64,000 bases of DNA, from contig NC_055989.1 in NCBI RefSeq assembly GCF_018446385.1, forward strand, positions 134,133,004-134,197,003, written 5' to 3'. A program made the translations under genes and the position numbers. The DNA is from Zingiber officinale (Eukaryota; Streptophyta; Magnoliopsida; Zingiberales; Zingiberaceae). The notes beneath the pieces are model-generated. The model saw only the letters and a list, made by a program, of their open reading frames with translations, was not told where the DNA came from and did not search any database. Below are positions 1 through 10,738 of this stretch, in pieces; the stretch's first letter is position 1, and each line of letters opens with the position of its first letter.

Positions 1-1005
1 TTGTCTTGTCGTGCTCACTCAGCCACTCATGGGTAGTGATAGCTAGAGTTGCGAGCAACAAAGACCCCGTTGCTATATAGCTAGTTAGCGACTATATAAA
101 CTGTCCACTCGATTACTAGAGAGTAGCGGTGGTTGGAGTATTGTACAGTTGTCATTGTCCTAGCCTCTCGACCATATAGGAGTCATGGTGCTGAGGGGTG
201 GGCAGGAGTGACCATATCATGCATATGCATATCATTTTATATTTGCATATGTTGTTGTTTTATTGTATCCATACGACTGTGATATGTTTACATATGATTG
301 AGATTTATCTATTGCATGTGCATCGACACTGACTTACTTAGTGGTAGTATGTATATATCATATATGCTGCTCTTGTAGTTATGATTCATACTGTTACAGA
401 TCCTCACTTACACCTAACTTTCTACTACTTGCTTAGTATATGAGTTCAGGTATAGACATTTACTATGATATCACTATTATTCTTGCTATTATTTCCTCGT
501 GAGATTGTATATCTTTGAATTTCTAAATATATTATGTTCATGCACTATCTGTCTTAGACCCGCTGAGTCATTTCGACTCACCACCCCCATTTGTACTTTT
601 ATTTTCCTTAGGTAACAGGTAGATGATACAAAGTCACTTGAACTATCCTGACTGCCGGTCCTATATCACATCTGAGGATGGTTTTTAGTTTTGTTTCCTA
701 CTTTATTTATGTTTTGAATTTGTGGATTTGATATTGTAATAATTCGACGTTGACTTGGTGTTTAGCCTTGTGACTTCTTGTATTTGTTTTGATGTTGTTG
801 TGTCAAACCGGGTCGACTTGCAGTTAGTTGTTTTGGGTTTATATGTTTACTTTATGTTTTTCGCTGTATTTTTTATCCAGCGACGTGAACTACATATTAT
901 ACCATGTGGTTGTTGTTTCCAGTCATGTGGACTGTAGATATTATCTTGTATTGCCTTGTGGCAATGTATCTAGGTTTCATATGTTGTCATAAGGGGGGAG
1001 ATGTT
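1..1005 (+). mobile_element. Partial LTR/3' region, chromovirus-like Ty3/Gypsy
   Basis: This is AT-rich non-coding sequence cut by the window edge. Near 555-620 it has a 'gacccgctgag...cgactcaccaccccc' stretch followed by 'ttaggtaacaggtagatga', an order I associate with LTRs of Tekay-type chromoviruses. The purine run 'aaggggggaga' at about 991-1001 resembles the boundary of such elements. No reading frame is longer than about 60 codons. The family call rests on recalled motif layout only, and the exact right border is uncertain. Confidence 0.35.
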
Positions 1006-1029
1006 TTCCGTTTATCGGGCAAAGACTTC

Positions 1030-1472
1030 CTTGAGACGTAATAGCCTATGCCGCCATCGCCAATTGCATATCACAAGGAATTGTTCCGAACAACCCTTGA
1101 TAACATGGGTCGAGTAAAGAAGCCTCGGGGATCATCTTTCAAGAATGCATCCGCTCGGAACATTCGTAAAAGTAAAGCATCAATGGTCAATGGTTCTCCC
1201 GAGTGGGTAAATATGTCATAAGAAATCATAGATGACAAGCTGCTCGCTCGTTGCCGACCTCTCTCAATTGGAGAATATAGCAGAGCAACTAACCCGAGAG
1301 GACCATTTTACTTAAGTTTGAGAATGTGGCCATGCTCTACCAGTATACAAACGAAGTTAAATGTCAAATATTCCTCATTACCTTGTCCGACTTGGCACAA
1401 AGATGGTTCAAACAACTGCCTGCTAAGTCCATTTATTGCTTCAAGGACTTCTGAATGGCCTTCCTTCATCAC
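1030..1472 (+). pseudogene. Decayed Ty3/Gypsy (Tat) gag, left part
   Basis: Translated with frame changes, 1255-1472 matches the gag of element 1 (11769-12626) in the same order: 'SIGEY', a 'QYT..VKC.IFL' segment, 'AQRWF' and 'FLHH'. At least one frameshift (about 1310) and one stop (about 1452) break it. The gene is cut after 'AFLHH' by element 1, and its continuation starts at 13409. The bases upstream to 1030 may be the gag linker, but I cannot align them. The five bases ATCAC at 1468-1472 are the target-site duplication. Confidence 0.7.
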
Positions 1473-1728
1473 TGATCCTGTCCGAACCAGGAGTCAACGG
1501 ACACTGGGCACGTGACACTCCCTGCTGGATCCTCGAGTGCTCCGGTGAACCTGCAGGAAAATCGAGCAGGGAGGGGTGTCCCGGCGACGGCCCTCCGACG
1601 CTCAAGTCAGGCGAGGAATAACAAAAAGGTGGCCTCCGGATGAAGACTTGCGTACCTCCGGTGAAGAAATGGAGACCTTATATAGACCTCTCGAAGGAGC
1701 CTGGGCGCGCCAATCAAAGCAATCACCT
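1473..1728 (-). repeat. Truncated 3' LTR of element 1
   Basis: This segment is collinear with 12672-12927 of the intact LTR. I see two mismatches (gtgA/Gcac near 1516 and gagcA/Cggg near 1567). Similarity stops abruptly after 'caatcacct'. The rest of the LTR (476 bp in the intact copy), the polypurine tract and the spacer seen in element 2 are missing. The TATA box of the antisense gene follows within 10 bp, so one deletion joined the LTR to the antisense promoter. Confidence 0.88.
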
Positions 1729-1734
1729 CAGCCG

Positions 1735-1741
1735 TATAAAG
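1735..1741 (+). promoter_or_regulatory. TATA box of antisense gene, element 1
   Basis: TATAAAG lies 238 bp upstream of the antisense-gene ATG (1979). The related copy in element 2 has TATAAAT at 31873-31879, 290 bp upstream of its ATG, in similar sequence ('cggcct(c)a..c..tataaa.cct'). Conservation in two copies argues for a real plus-strand promoter that is independent of the minus-strand LTR promoter. Confidence 0.6.
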
Positions 1742-2675
1742 CCTCCGTCTCCTTCCTTCGCCGCCTATTCGCTTGCGCGTTGCCTTCTGCCTCTTCCTCT
1801 GCCGTGACCTCCGACGATCCAGTTCTTGTTTTTCGGCGGCTACCATCTCACCGGTGATCCTTTCCGTCCGTTTCCTTCTCAGTGAGTCTTCTCCCTTCGT
1901 TTACAAGGTCTTCCCAACTTGTTTTGCCTCCTTTGCTCCCCTTCCTTCGAATTCTTGCTATCTTTTTGCTTCTTCGAGATGGCAAGCTCCTCCGAACCCG
2001 CTGTTAGTGTTCATGGCCCTTGGTACCTGACCATGGAGAGTCGATTCGATGAGGAGGGTGCTCGGCGCCTTGTTCGGACGTATGGGATTCCCGATAACTA
2101 TGAAATAGTTGTAGCCGACCCGACTGACCGGCCCCATGACCCCCCGATCGACACCATTTGTTTTTTTCTAGACCAATTCCAGGGCGGCCTTAGATTTCCT
2201 ACCCATCCCTTTATTTTAGAGGTTTGTAACTATTTTCGCATCCCACTCGGCCAACTTGTGCCGAATTCCTTTAGGCTGCTGAGCGGGGTGGTCGTCCTCT
2301 TCAAGCTGCACAGTATCCCTCTTGACCCCAAAATATTTCACTTCTTCTTCTACCCCAAACAATCCGAGCCGGGCACTTTTATTTTCCAAAGTAGAATAGG
2401 CTTTAAATTTTTTGATAATATGCCGACCTCCAACAAACACTGGAAGGAGTTTTTCTTCTATATCCGACTTCCCGAGCGGCCAGCATTCCGAACCAAATGG
2501 CAGACCGCTGTGCCGACTCAGCCGGAGCTCGGCAAGTTCAGAAGCAATCCAGCCTATCTTCATGCGGCGAACTGGTTATCCGGTCAGCGATACAAGATCG
2601 ACCAGTTGCTACTCAAGGGGGTGTTGTATATTTTCGGATTGTCTCCCGTTCGGGCAAATCTCCCCTTCCGCATGA

Positions 2676-2737
2676 GTAAGGATTCTTTACTCTCTTAGTC
2701 TTTTTTGTCTAATTGATTTTAATTTCTTTTACTGCAG
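2676..2737 (+). other. Intron 1 of the antisense gene (element 1)
   Basis: A 62-bp intron with donor 'A|GTAAGG' and acceptor 'TTTTACTGCAG|C'. Splicing joins the 'IFGLSPVR' domain frame to the 'EVMWRSK' frame. Homologous introns of 63 bp (32866-32928) and 60 bp (28266-28325, minus strand) occur at the same protein position in the two other copies. Confidence 0.8.
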
Positions 2738-3373
2738 CTGAAGTCATGTGGCGCTCCAAGGCTACCGCTCATTTGAAATTAAAGTCCGTGGAAATTGAAG
2801 CGGCCACCAAAAAAGAGCTCACGCGGGTCTCATCCCAGCCACCCGCAGATGCGGAGAGGGGGGCGCAATCCCAAAGCAGTCGCCCCATCCGCCTAACGGA
2901 GGTTGAGGCGGATCCTGCTTCCTCGGCCCCAGCCGGGCATCCCCAGTCGGGATCCACCATTGGAGGTTCGGCGAAAACGTCGAGACTGAGCCGCCAGACC
3001 CAGGGGGAACCAGGGCGGCGATCGGCCTGCCCGGCTGCCACGCCATCACGATCAGGACCGCGTGGCGCTGCCCTCCGGCTCTCCTACCCGGACTCGTCAT
3101 CGCCTGCGACGGTTGGGCGAAACTTTCACCATAGGAGAGTCCTCGGGCCAGGCGGCTACAGCTGAAGAAGTGCCGGCCGGCCACCCGACCATCAAGACTA
3201 CCCTCCGATTCCCATCGGAGGAATATTTACTGTCCGCCGATCGGCCATCGAGCCCCGTTCACGAAATAATCTTGACGGGTCCGCTCGCCAAGCTTTTTGA
3301 GGACGCGCAGATTCAAGTGGCCCTCATGACGCCCAAGCAGCTCGGCGACAACAACATGCAGCAGGCCACTCAG

Positions 3374-3439
3374 GTAAATTCATTTTTCTTCCTGTGCCAT
3401 GCTACTGTTTGGTTCCTGATTTCATTATTTCCTTTACAG
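3374..3439 (+). other. Intron 2 of the antisense gene (element 1)
   Basis: A 66-bp intron, 'CAG|GTAAAT ... TTTACAG|CGC', joining 'MQQATQ' to 'RWAEQ'. In this copy it can be read through in frame, but the corresponding 69-bp segment of element 2 (33660-33728) contains a stop. Both flanking protein motifs (MQQAT and RW.E.I) are conserved, so splicing is the likely state. Confidence 0.72.
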
Positions 3440-4084
3440 CGCTGGGCTGAGCAAATCGCCACTAGCCATCGGCTAGCCGAGCTGGAGGAGCTCCTGGAAA
3501 AACTTCAAGTGTCGGGGGGTCCCACGGCCGAGCGGGAGAAACAAGCCCTCGAGGCCGAACAGAAGAAGGCCGCCGACCTGGCTACAGAGGTGGCTCGACT
3601 TGAAGGCCTGGTGAAGACACGCGACGCAGACGTGAAGCGCGCCAGCAGTAGGAAGAAGCGGGCGATTGCTGATCTGGACAAGATGAAAGTCGAAGTCCGA
3701 GCCCTAGATCAGCAGTCTAAGAATCTGGAAGCCCAATTGAACGCCGAGCGGGAGGACCGTTCGACAGAACGCACAAAGGCCGAGGTGGACTTGAAGGTAG
3801 TCCAAGATACCTTAACCGCTTCCCGAGCGGCACTCAAAAAATATAAGGAGGGAGAGCCGAGTCGCCTAGCAGGAGCGCGCCAGGCATACCTCCGCTCGGA
3901 GCGCTTTGGCGAAAAGTTCGGTGGCAACGTCGCCTCAACTTTCATCGAGGCGGTCAAGGTCACCACGGCGTACTTTAAGAAGGGGGGGCACCTTCCTGCT
4001 GACCTGAGCATTCCCCCTCCTGAACTGGCGGCCATGATTGACGACATCCCGGACGCCTTTTTTAATTTCGAGGATCCGGAGTGA

Positions 4085-4454
4085 CGCGGGTTATTTCAAG
4101 TACTTTCTGTATTTCATCCGCTCGGCGGATGTAAAATTTTTGTACGTGCCGTTCGGCATAATTTTTCTTCTAATGAAACGATGCCCCTTTGCTTGTCTTC
4201 CTACTCATTATCCCTAATATTCTTCTGTTTGCTTAACGTTGATGCTTAGAGTCAGTCATGCTCTTAAGCGTTCTCCCTCCCGCGTCCGATCGGCTTAGCC
4301 CATTGCATAAAGTCCGAGCGGGGAGGCCTACTCGCTCTGCACGTATCTTGCCTACGTGAAGTCAACAAACGCCGAGTATCAAAGGACCAACCCCCACTCG
4401 GGCCTGAATGTTTTAATATTTGTAGTTTCCGCGGTTTCTTACTCTGATATTCGT
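4085..4454 (+). other. 3' flank of antisense gene, no gene seen
   Basis: Non-coding sequence between the antisense stop codon and the tandem array. It contains 'cgctcggc' words that recur in the array and LTRs, and a possible polyadenylation signal-like 'taatgaaa' at about 4172. I see no reading frame of note. Confidence 0.5.
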
Positions 4455-7138
4455 TCGTCCGCTCGGGGTATTTATAGTCGCCGGACCGACTTGATTTTTA
4501 ACGACGGATCTCGTAGGCGCTGATATTTATAGCCGGTCGGCGCGGCTCTACGGTTTAACGTCTGGGCTAGACGGCTCTCCGCTCGGACATTTATAGACGC
4601 CGGCTCGTCTCTCGATTTTTAACGACGGTGCTCGTCGGCCTTCCGCTCGGACGTTTATAGACGCCGGCTCGTCTCTCGATTTTTAACGACGGTGCTCGTC
4701 GGCGCGGATGTTTATAGCCGATCGACGCGGCTCTCGATTTTTAACGACGGCGCTCGTCGGCCTTCCGCTCGGACGTTTATAGACGCCGGCTCATCTCTCG
4801 ATTTTTAACGACGGTGCTCGTCGGCGCGGATGTTTATAGCCGATCGGCGCGGCTCTCGATTTTTAACGACGGTGCTCATCGGCCTTCCGCTCGGACGTTT
4901 ATAGACGTCGGCTCGTCTCTCGATTTTTAACGACGGTGCTCGTCGGCGCGGATGTTTATAGCCGATCGGCGCGGCTCTCGATTTTTAACGACGGTGCTCG
5001 TCGGCGCGGATGTTTATAGCCGATCGGCGCGGCTCTCGATTTTTACGACGGTGCTCGTCGGCCTTCCGCCGGGACGTTGCTCGCCGGTTTCCTCTCGGTT
5101 TTTATAGCCGGTCGGCGCGGATGTTTATAGCCGATCGGCGCGGCTCTCGATTTTTAACGACGGTGCTCGTCGGCCTTCCGCTCGGACGTTTATAGACGCC
5201 GGCTCGTCTCTCGATTTTTAACGACGGTGCTCGTCGGCGCGGATGTTTATAGCCGATCGGCGCGGCTCTCGATTTTTAACGACGGTGCTCGTCGGCGCGA
5301 ATGTTTATAGCCGATCGGCGCGGCTCTCGATTTTTAACGACGGTGCTCGTCGGCCTTCCGCTCGGACGTTTATAGACGCCGGCTCGTCTCTCGATTTTTA
5401 ACGACGGTGCTCGTCGGCGCGGATGTTTATAGCCGATCGGCGCGGCTCTCGATTTTTAACGACGGTGCTCGTCGGCCTTCCGCTCGGACGTTTATAGACG
5501 CCGGCTCGTCTCTCGATTTTTAACGACGGTGCTCGTCGGTGCGGATGTTTATAGCCGATCGGCGCGGCTCTCGATTTTTAACGACGGTGCTCGTCGGCGC
5601 GGATGTTTATAGCCGATCGGCGCGGCTCTCGATTTTTAACGACGGTGCACGTCGGCCTTCCGCTCGGACGTTTATAGACGCCGGCTCGTCTCTCGATTTT
5701 TAACGACGGTGCTCGTCGGCGCGGATGTTTATAGCCGATCGGCGCGGCTCTCGATTTTTAACGACGGTGCTCGTCGGCCTTCCGCTCGACGTTTATAGAC
5801 GGCTCTCGATTTTAACGACGGTGCTCGTCGGCGCGGATGTTTATAGCCGATCGGCGCTCTCGATTTTTAACGACGGTGCTCGTCGGCGCGGATGTTTATA
5901 GCGGTCGGCGCGGCTCTGGTTTAACGTCTGGGCTAGAAGGTCTCCGCTCGGACGTTTATAGACGCCATCTCATCTCTTCCGATCTCGGCGCGGATATTTA
6001 TAGCCGGTCGGCGCGGCTCTCGATTTTTAACGACGGTGCTCGTCGGCGCGGATGTTTATAGCCGATCGGCGCGGCTCTCGATTTTTAACGACGGTGCTCG
6101 TCGGCCTTCCGCTCGGACGTTTATAGACGCCGGCTCGTCTCTCGATTTTTAACGACGGTGCTCGTCGGCGCGGATGTTTATAGCCGATCGGCGCGGCTCT
6201 CGATTTTTAACGACGGTGCTCGTCGGCCTTCCGCTCGGACGTTTATAGACGCCGACTCGTCTCTCGATTTTTAACGACGGTGCTCGTCGGCGCGGATGTT
6301 TATAGCCGATCGGCGCGACTCTCGATTTTTAACGACGGTGCTCGTCGGCGCGGATATTTATAGCCGGTCGGCGCGGCTCTATGGTTTAACGTCTGGGCTA
6401 GACGGCTCTCCGTTCGGACATTTATAGACGTCGGCTCGTCTCTCGATCTTTAACGTCGGAGCTCGACGGCGCGGATATTTATAGCCGGTCGGCGCGGCTC
6501 TCGATTTTTAACGACGGTGCTCGTCGGCGCGGATGTTTATAGCCGATCGGCGCGGCTCTCGATTTTTAACGACGGTGCTCGTCGGCCTTCCGCTCGGACG
6601 TTTATAGACGCCGGCTCGTCTCTCGATCTTTAACGACGGTGCTCGTCGGCGCGGATGTTTATAGCCGATCGGCGCGGCTCTCGATTTTTAACGACGGTGC
6701 TCGTCGGCCTTCCGCTCGGACGTTTATAGACGCCGGCTCGTCTCTCGATCTTTAACGTCGGAGCTCGACGGCGCGGATATTTATAGCCGATCGGCGCGGC
6801 TCTCGATTTTTAACGACGGTGCTCGTCGGCCTTCCGCTCGGACGTTTATAGACGCCGGCTCGTCTCTCGATTTTTAACGACGGTGCTCGTCGGCGCGGAT
6901 GTTTATATCCGATCGGCGCGGCTCTCGATTTTTAACGACGGTGCTCGTCGGCCTTCCGCTCGGACGTTTATAGACGCTGGCTCGTCTCTCGATTTTTAAC
7001 GACGGTGCTCGTCGGCGCGGATGTTTATAGCCGATCGGCGCGGCTCTCGATTTTTAACGACGGTGCTCGTCGGCCTTCCGCTCGGACGTTTATAGACGCC
7101 GGCTCGTCTCTCCGGTTTAACGTCTGGGCTAGACGGCC
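4455..7138 (+). repeat. Dimeric 58/64-bp tandem array inside element 1
   Basis: About 44 units (estimated from length) of two related monomers. The 64-bp type begins 'cggccttccgctcggacg' and the 58-bp type begins 'cggcgcggatgtttatagcc'. Both share 'tttatag', then 'ctctcgatttttaacg' and 'acggtgctcgt'. They largely alternate, giving a 122-bp higher-order period, with some runs of two 58-bp units. Divergent units at both edges and near 5925-6000, 6350-6480 and 6745-6780 carry 'gtttaacgtctgggctaga' or 'aacgtcggagctcgacgg' instead. The latter is the form found in the array of element 2. The array lies between the 3' end of the antisense gene and the 3' end of pol. Short open frames across it are artefacts of its periodicity. 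Confidence 0.95.
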
Positions 7139-7567
7139 TTCAAGGCTAACTCCTTACCAGGTCAAGCGACCTTGGCCTTCATAACTTATCCCGTGCTCGA
7201 ACAAATTTTATGCCCATCCGACCGGCACGGGTCATTTGCTTACGAATCTAAATGCATACGCCGTTCAGCAGAGAATGCTCCATGTGTTTTCATCTTTTTG
7301 CTCCCTAGCTTGGAGAGTGTACTCCTGGCCGAACGACTCAGGGTCTGCTTCGTCGAGCATTTTGGCCAGGATAATATACCTCCGTCCGAATGGTACGGGG
7401 CCTTCAATTTTCGAGCGCTTGGCTCGACCCATTTACCTCCGGCCGAGCGGCTCGGGGCCTTCGTTTTTTTGTTGGCGGTGCCTTATTTGTTCTTTTGATT
7501 TTTCGTTTCTGCATTTCAAGTATTCAGTCGAAAAAAGTACACAAGATGATTTACATAGGCACACCTT
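7139..7567 (-). other. Untranslated spacer between integrase stop and tandem array
   Basis: No convincing gene. It has a few degenerate repeats of a 'gccgagcggctcggggcctt'-like phrase near 7210-7225, 7328-7345, 7385-7405 and 7440-7462, apparently decayed kin of the neighbouring array. The plus-strand frames here (7172-7674) show no recognisable protein. Confidence 0.5.
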
Positions 7568-8527
7568 TCACCCTGCCCGGTAAGGCTGGAGGTGGTTCGC
7601 GCTCCACGGCCTATCTAGCTGCCGACCTTCCTCATCCTCCAAATAATACGCACCCGAGCGGAGCTTCTCGATGATTTTGAAGGGACCTGCCCACGGAGCT
7701 TCAAGCTTGCCGACGTCGCCGACCGGCTTGACTTTCTTCCAGACAAGATCGCCAGCCTGGAATGATCTGGGAATGACACGCCGGTTGTAGTTTTGCTTCA
7801 TCCGCTGACGGTACGCCATCAGCCGAACGGATGCCTTGGCCCGCTCCTCGTCAATCAAATCCAGCTCCACATTCCTCCGATCGGCGTTGCCTTCATCATA
7901 CAATTGGACCCGGACGGACTCGACGCCGACTTCAACCGGAATAACTGCTTCGCCGCCGTATACCAGATGAAAAGGTGTGACGCCCGTTGCTTCCTTAGGA
8001 GTCGTCCGGATGGCCCATAAAACGCCCGGCACTTCATCCGGCCAACTTCCTCCCAAATGGTCGAGCCGAGTGCGCAGAATACGGAGAATTTCCCGGTTGG
8101 CCACTTCAGCTTGACCGTTGCTCTGAGGATAGGCCACGGACGTGAAATGTTGCTCAATGCCATAGCTCTTGCACCAATCCTCTAACATCTTCCCTGTGAA
8201 CTGCCGCCCGTTGTCGGACACTAGTCGGCGAGGGATGCCGAACCGACAAATGATGTGTTGCCAGATGAATTTTTTAACCATTTGTTCAGTGATCTTTGCT
8301 AGCGGTTCGGCCTCCACCCACTTGGAGAAATAGTCTACCGCCACTAGTAAGAATTTCCTCTGCCCGGCCGCCATCGGAAATGGACCGACAATGTCCATTC
8401 CCCATTGGTCGAACGGGCATGAAACGCTTGACGCCTTCATTTCTTCGGCCGGTCGGTGGGAGAAGTTGTGATATTCGGCAAGCATGTAGATACTGTCCGA
8501 GCGGCATCTATTTGTAAAGTTGGCCAA
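7568..8527 (-). pseudogene. Integrase core and C-terminal domain, element 1
   Basis: About 320 codons remain open. The integrase core has a D-D-35-E triad: Asp45 in 'WGMDIVGP', Asp105 in 'VSDNGRQF' and Glu141 in 'NGQAEVANRE', with exactly 35 residues between the last two. 'ATGVTPFHLVYGGEAVIP' follows at about 180-200, then a C-terminal chromatin/DNA-binding part ending 'RPWSANHLQPYRAG'. The enzyme would join retrotransposon cDNA to chromosomal DNA. The catalytic residues are intact, but the N-terminal zinc-binding part lies in another frame (8437-8712), so the polyprotein is broken. There is no chromodomain, as expected for Tat. Confidence 0.9.
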
Positions 8528-9013
8528 AAGTATCCGCTAGCCAAGGATCGCCCGCCCGGATGACCACCGCATGATCCTTGATGTACTTCATGGAGGATGT
8601 AAGTCCCGAGCACACATTTCAAGAACGGGCGAGAAAGCTTTCTTGTAAAGCTGATCTCCGATGAGTGTAAACCGACCGGCTCTTCTTCCGAGGAGCCGGG
8701 CTGCATATTCATCGGAGGGTGCGGTGCACGAACGGAGAAATTCTATAATAGGTGCCCTCCGGTCACTTGGAAACGTGAGGCCTTGCATCCGATCGACGTG
8801 CGCCACCAGCAGTACTTTTTCTATTGGTTGTTGAATGGCAACTGGCGTTATTGAACTCGCGAGTTTGGCTAACTCGTCTGCTGCCTGGTTCTCCGTTCGA
8901 GGATCTTCCGTATAAGAACCTCTCGGAAAGTAGCTTTGAGTTTTCAAAGGCCTCAGCGTAGAGTTTAAGCCGACACAGTTGATTTCAAGCCAACTGTGAA
9001 TCCGAATAAAGTG
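8437..9013 (-). pseudogene. End of RNase H, linker and integrase zinc finger, frameshifted
   Basis: Frame pieces 8588-8947 and 8437-8712 continue the polyprotein between RNase H and integrase. The first has the RNase H tail motif 'RTENQAADELAKLAS' followed by the usual linker. The second has 'EVHQGSCGGHPGGRSLA' and 'GYFWPTLQ', the H2C2-type zinc-finger neighbourhood of Ty3/Gypsy integrases. Its expected Cys-x-x-Cys is lost in a further frame change near 8450-8470. At least three frame changes and internal stops separate the RNase H, linker and core frames here. Confidence 0.78.
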
Positions 9014-10735
9014 TCACCGACCGGCTCCCACATGCCGGGCCTGCAATCCGGCTATGAGGGCCTCATACTCGCATTGTTGGTAGCTTTGTAATCCAGTAGG
9101 ACGGATAGGTGCACCTTCTCTTCTTGGTGAGATCGAATATTCCCATCCCACTTCGAGTCGAGCGGAGGACCCATCCATATATTCTCCACATAGCTTCCGG
9201 CTCGCCTTTGCGTTCACAAAATCAGCCAAGGATTGTGCTTTGATCGCCGAGCGGGGCTGGTATTGGATGTCAAATTCACTTAATTCTGTCGTCCACTTGA
9301 TGAGCCGTCCGGACGCTTCTGGGTTCAACAGTACTCTTCCGAGTGGACTGTTCGTCCGGACAATGATGGTGTGAGCCAAGAAATACGGTCGAAGGCGCCG
9401 AGCGGCTAGAATCAAAGCAAAGGCCAACTTCTCGAGCCCGGTGTAACGAGATTCAGCATCTTTTAAAATGTGGCTTAGAAAATACACCGGCTGCTCTTCG
9501 CCGCTTGCCCTCACAAGTGCTGAGCCTACAACATGCTCAGTTGACGACAGATTAATATAAAGTGACTCACCTCCGATCGGCTTGGCTAGCACTGGCAGAG
9601 AATTAAGGTATGTCTTCAATTCTCCGAACGCTCGGTCACATTCTTCATCCCACTGAAACTTAGTAGCCTTGCGCAGGATCTTGAAGAATGGAAGGCTCCG
9701 GTCGGCGGTTTTGGAGATGAATCTGGACAAAGCAGTTATCCGACCGGTCAACCTCTGCACTTCTCTTGTATTTCTTGGGGGCGGCATGTCTTGCAGAGCT
9801 TTCACCTTGCTGGGATTTGCTTCGATTCCCCGCTCGGTCACTATGTACCCCAAGAAACGCCCTCCTTTTGCTCCGAACAGGCACTTCTGGGGATTTAGCT
9901 TGACTCCATATTTGCGCAGCGTTCGGAAGGTTTCTTCCATATCCTTGACAAGATCGGTCGCTCGGACGGATTTGATAAGAATGTCGTCCACATAGACTTC
10001 CAGATTACGCCCGATCTGCTCCTTGAACACCTTGTTCATCAAGCGTTGATAGGTGGCCCCGACATTCTTCAATCCGAACGGCATCACATTATAGCAATAT
10101 GTGCCGTCGGCCGTTACGAAGCTTACTTTTTCTTGATCTTCCCGGGCGAGCGGCACTTGATGATATCCTTGATAGGCGTCAAGCATGCAAATTAATTCGC
10201 AGCCGGCCGTAGAGTCCACCAGCTGATCTATCCGGGGCAGAGGATAGAAGTCCTTGGGGCATGCTTTGTTTAAGTCCCGAAAGTCGATGCAGACTCTCCA
10301 CTTGCCGCCCGGCTTGGAGACTAATACTACGTTAGCCAGCCAGCTCGGGAACTGCACTTCTCGTATGTGGCCGGCCTCCAGAAGTTTCTCTACTTCCGCC
10401 CGGATGATGGCATTCTGCTCGGCACTGAAATCCCTTTTTCTCTGCTTCACTGGCCGAGCGTCCGGTCGGACATGCAATTCATGCTGCGCTAGGCTCGGCG
10501 AAATTCCGGGTAACTCATGTGTCGACCAGACGAAGACATCATGATTTCGTTGGAGGCATTGGATCAGTTCCTCCTTCTGCTCCTCCTCCAGATCAGAGGC
10601 GATAAAAGTTGTAGCCTCCGATCGGGTCGGGTGAATCCGTACTTCCTCTTTTTCTTCATAAATTAAAGAGGGCGGCTTTTCAGTGATGGCATTTACCTCG
10701 ATTCGAGGTGCCTTCCGAGCAGAGTTGGATTCTGC
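9014..10735 (-). pseudogene. Reverse transcriptase and RNase H of element 1
   Basis: The frame is open from the TGA at 10736-10738 down to 9014. Counting from 10477, RT motifs are 'VSKPGGKWRVCIDFRDLNK' (54-71), 'MLDAYQGYHQ' with Asp100, 'MPFGLKN' and the catalytic 'YVDD' (162-165). The first RNase H follows at about 300-420, where expected acidic positions look replaced ('LSSTEH', 'RTNSPLG'). A second RNase H begins at 'YMDGSS' and is cut by a frameshift after 'CEYEALIAGLQA'. A degenerate first and a separate second RNase H fits the dual-RNase H arrangement described for Tat elements. Upstream of 10477 the frame holds the spacer region before RT. The RT core itself looks intact. Confidence 0.92.
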
Positions 10736-10738
10736 TCA

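Larger units (their letters stand above)
1979..4084 (+). pseudogene. Antisense gene of Tat element 1: plant-transposon N-terminal domain plus coiled coil
   Basis: It lies opposite to gag-pol. I infer three exons: 1979-2675, 2738-3373 and 3440-4084. Introns of 62 and 66 bp have GT..AG ends, and the same two positions are spliced in element 2. Exon 1 encodes about 230 residues like the 'putative gypsy type transposon' family (Pfam PF04195, from memory), with motifs 'LRFPTHPF', 'FFYPKQSEPG', 'SNKHWKEFFFY' and 'IFGLSPVR'. Exon 2 is a low-complexity linker. Exon 3 is a long charged coiled coil (about residues 20-140 of the exon) ending '..FNFEDPE'. I chose ATG 1979 (MASSSEP) because element 2 starts MASSSQP at the same place. 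A frameshift between about 3062 and 3165 in exon 2 breaks this copy. The function is unknown; the architecture suggests a structural or DNA-binding protein. Confidence 0.8.

Noticed and set aside
5010..6061. Short plus-strand ORFs (MFIADRR... type)
   Set aside because: Reading frames through the tandem array only; they repeat with the monomers.
4455..7138. CRISPR-like look of the regular repeats
   Set aside because: Plant nuclear context, no unique spacers, and the whole unit is repeated with small variation; it is a tandem array inside a retrotransposon.
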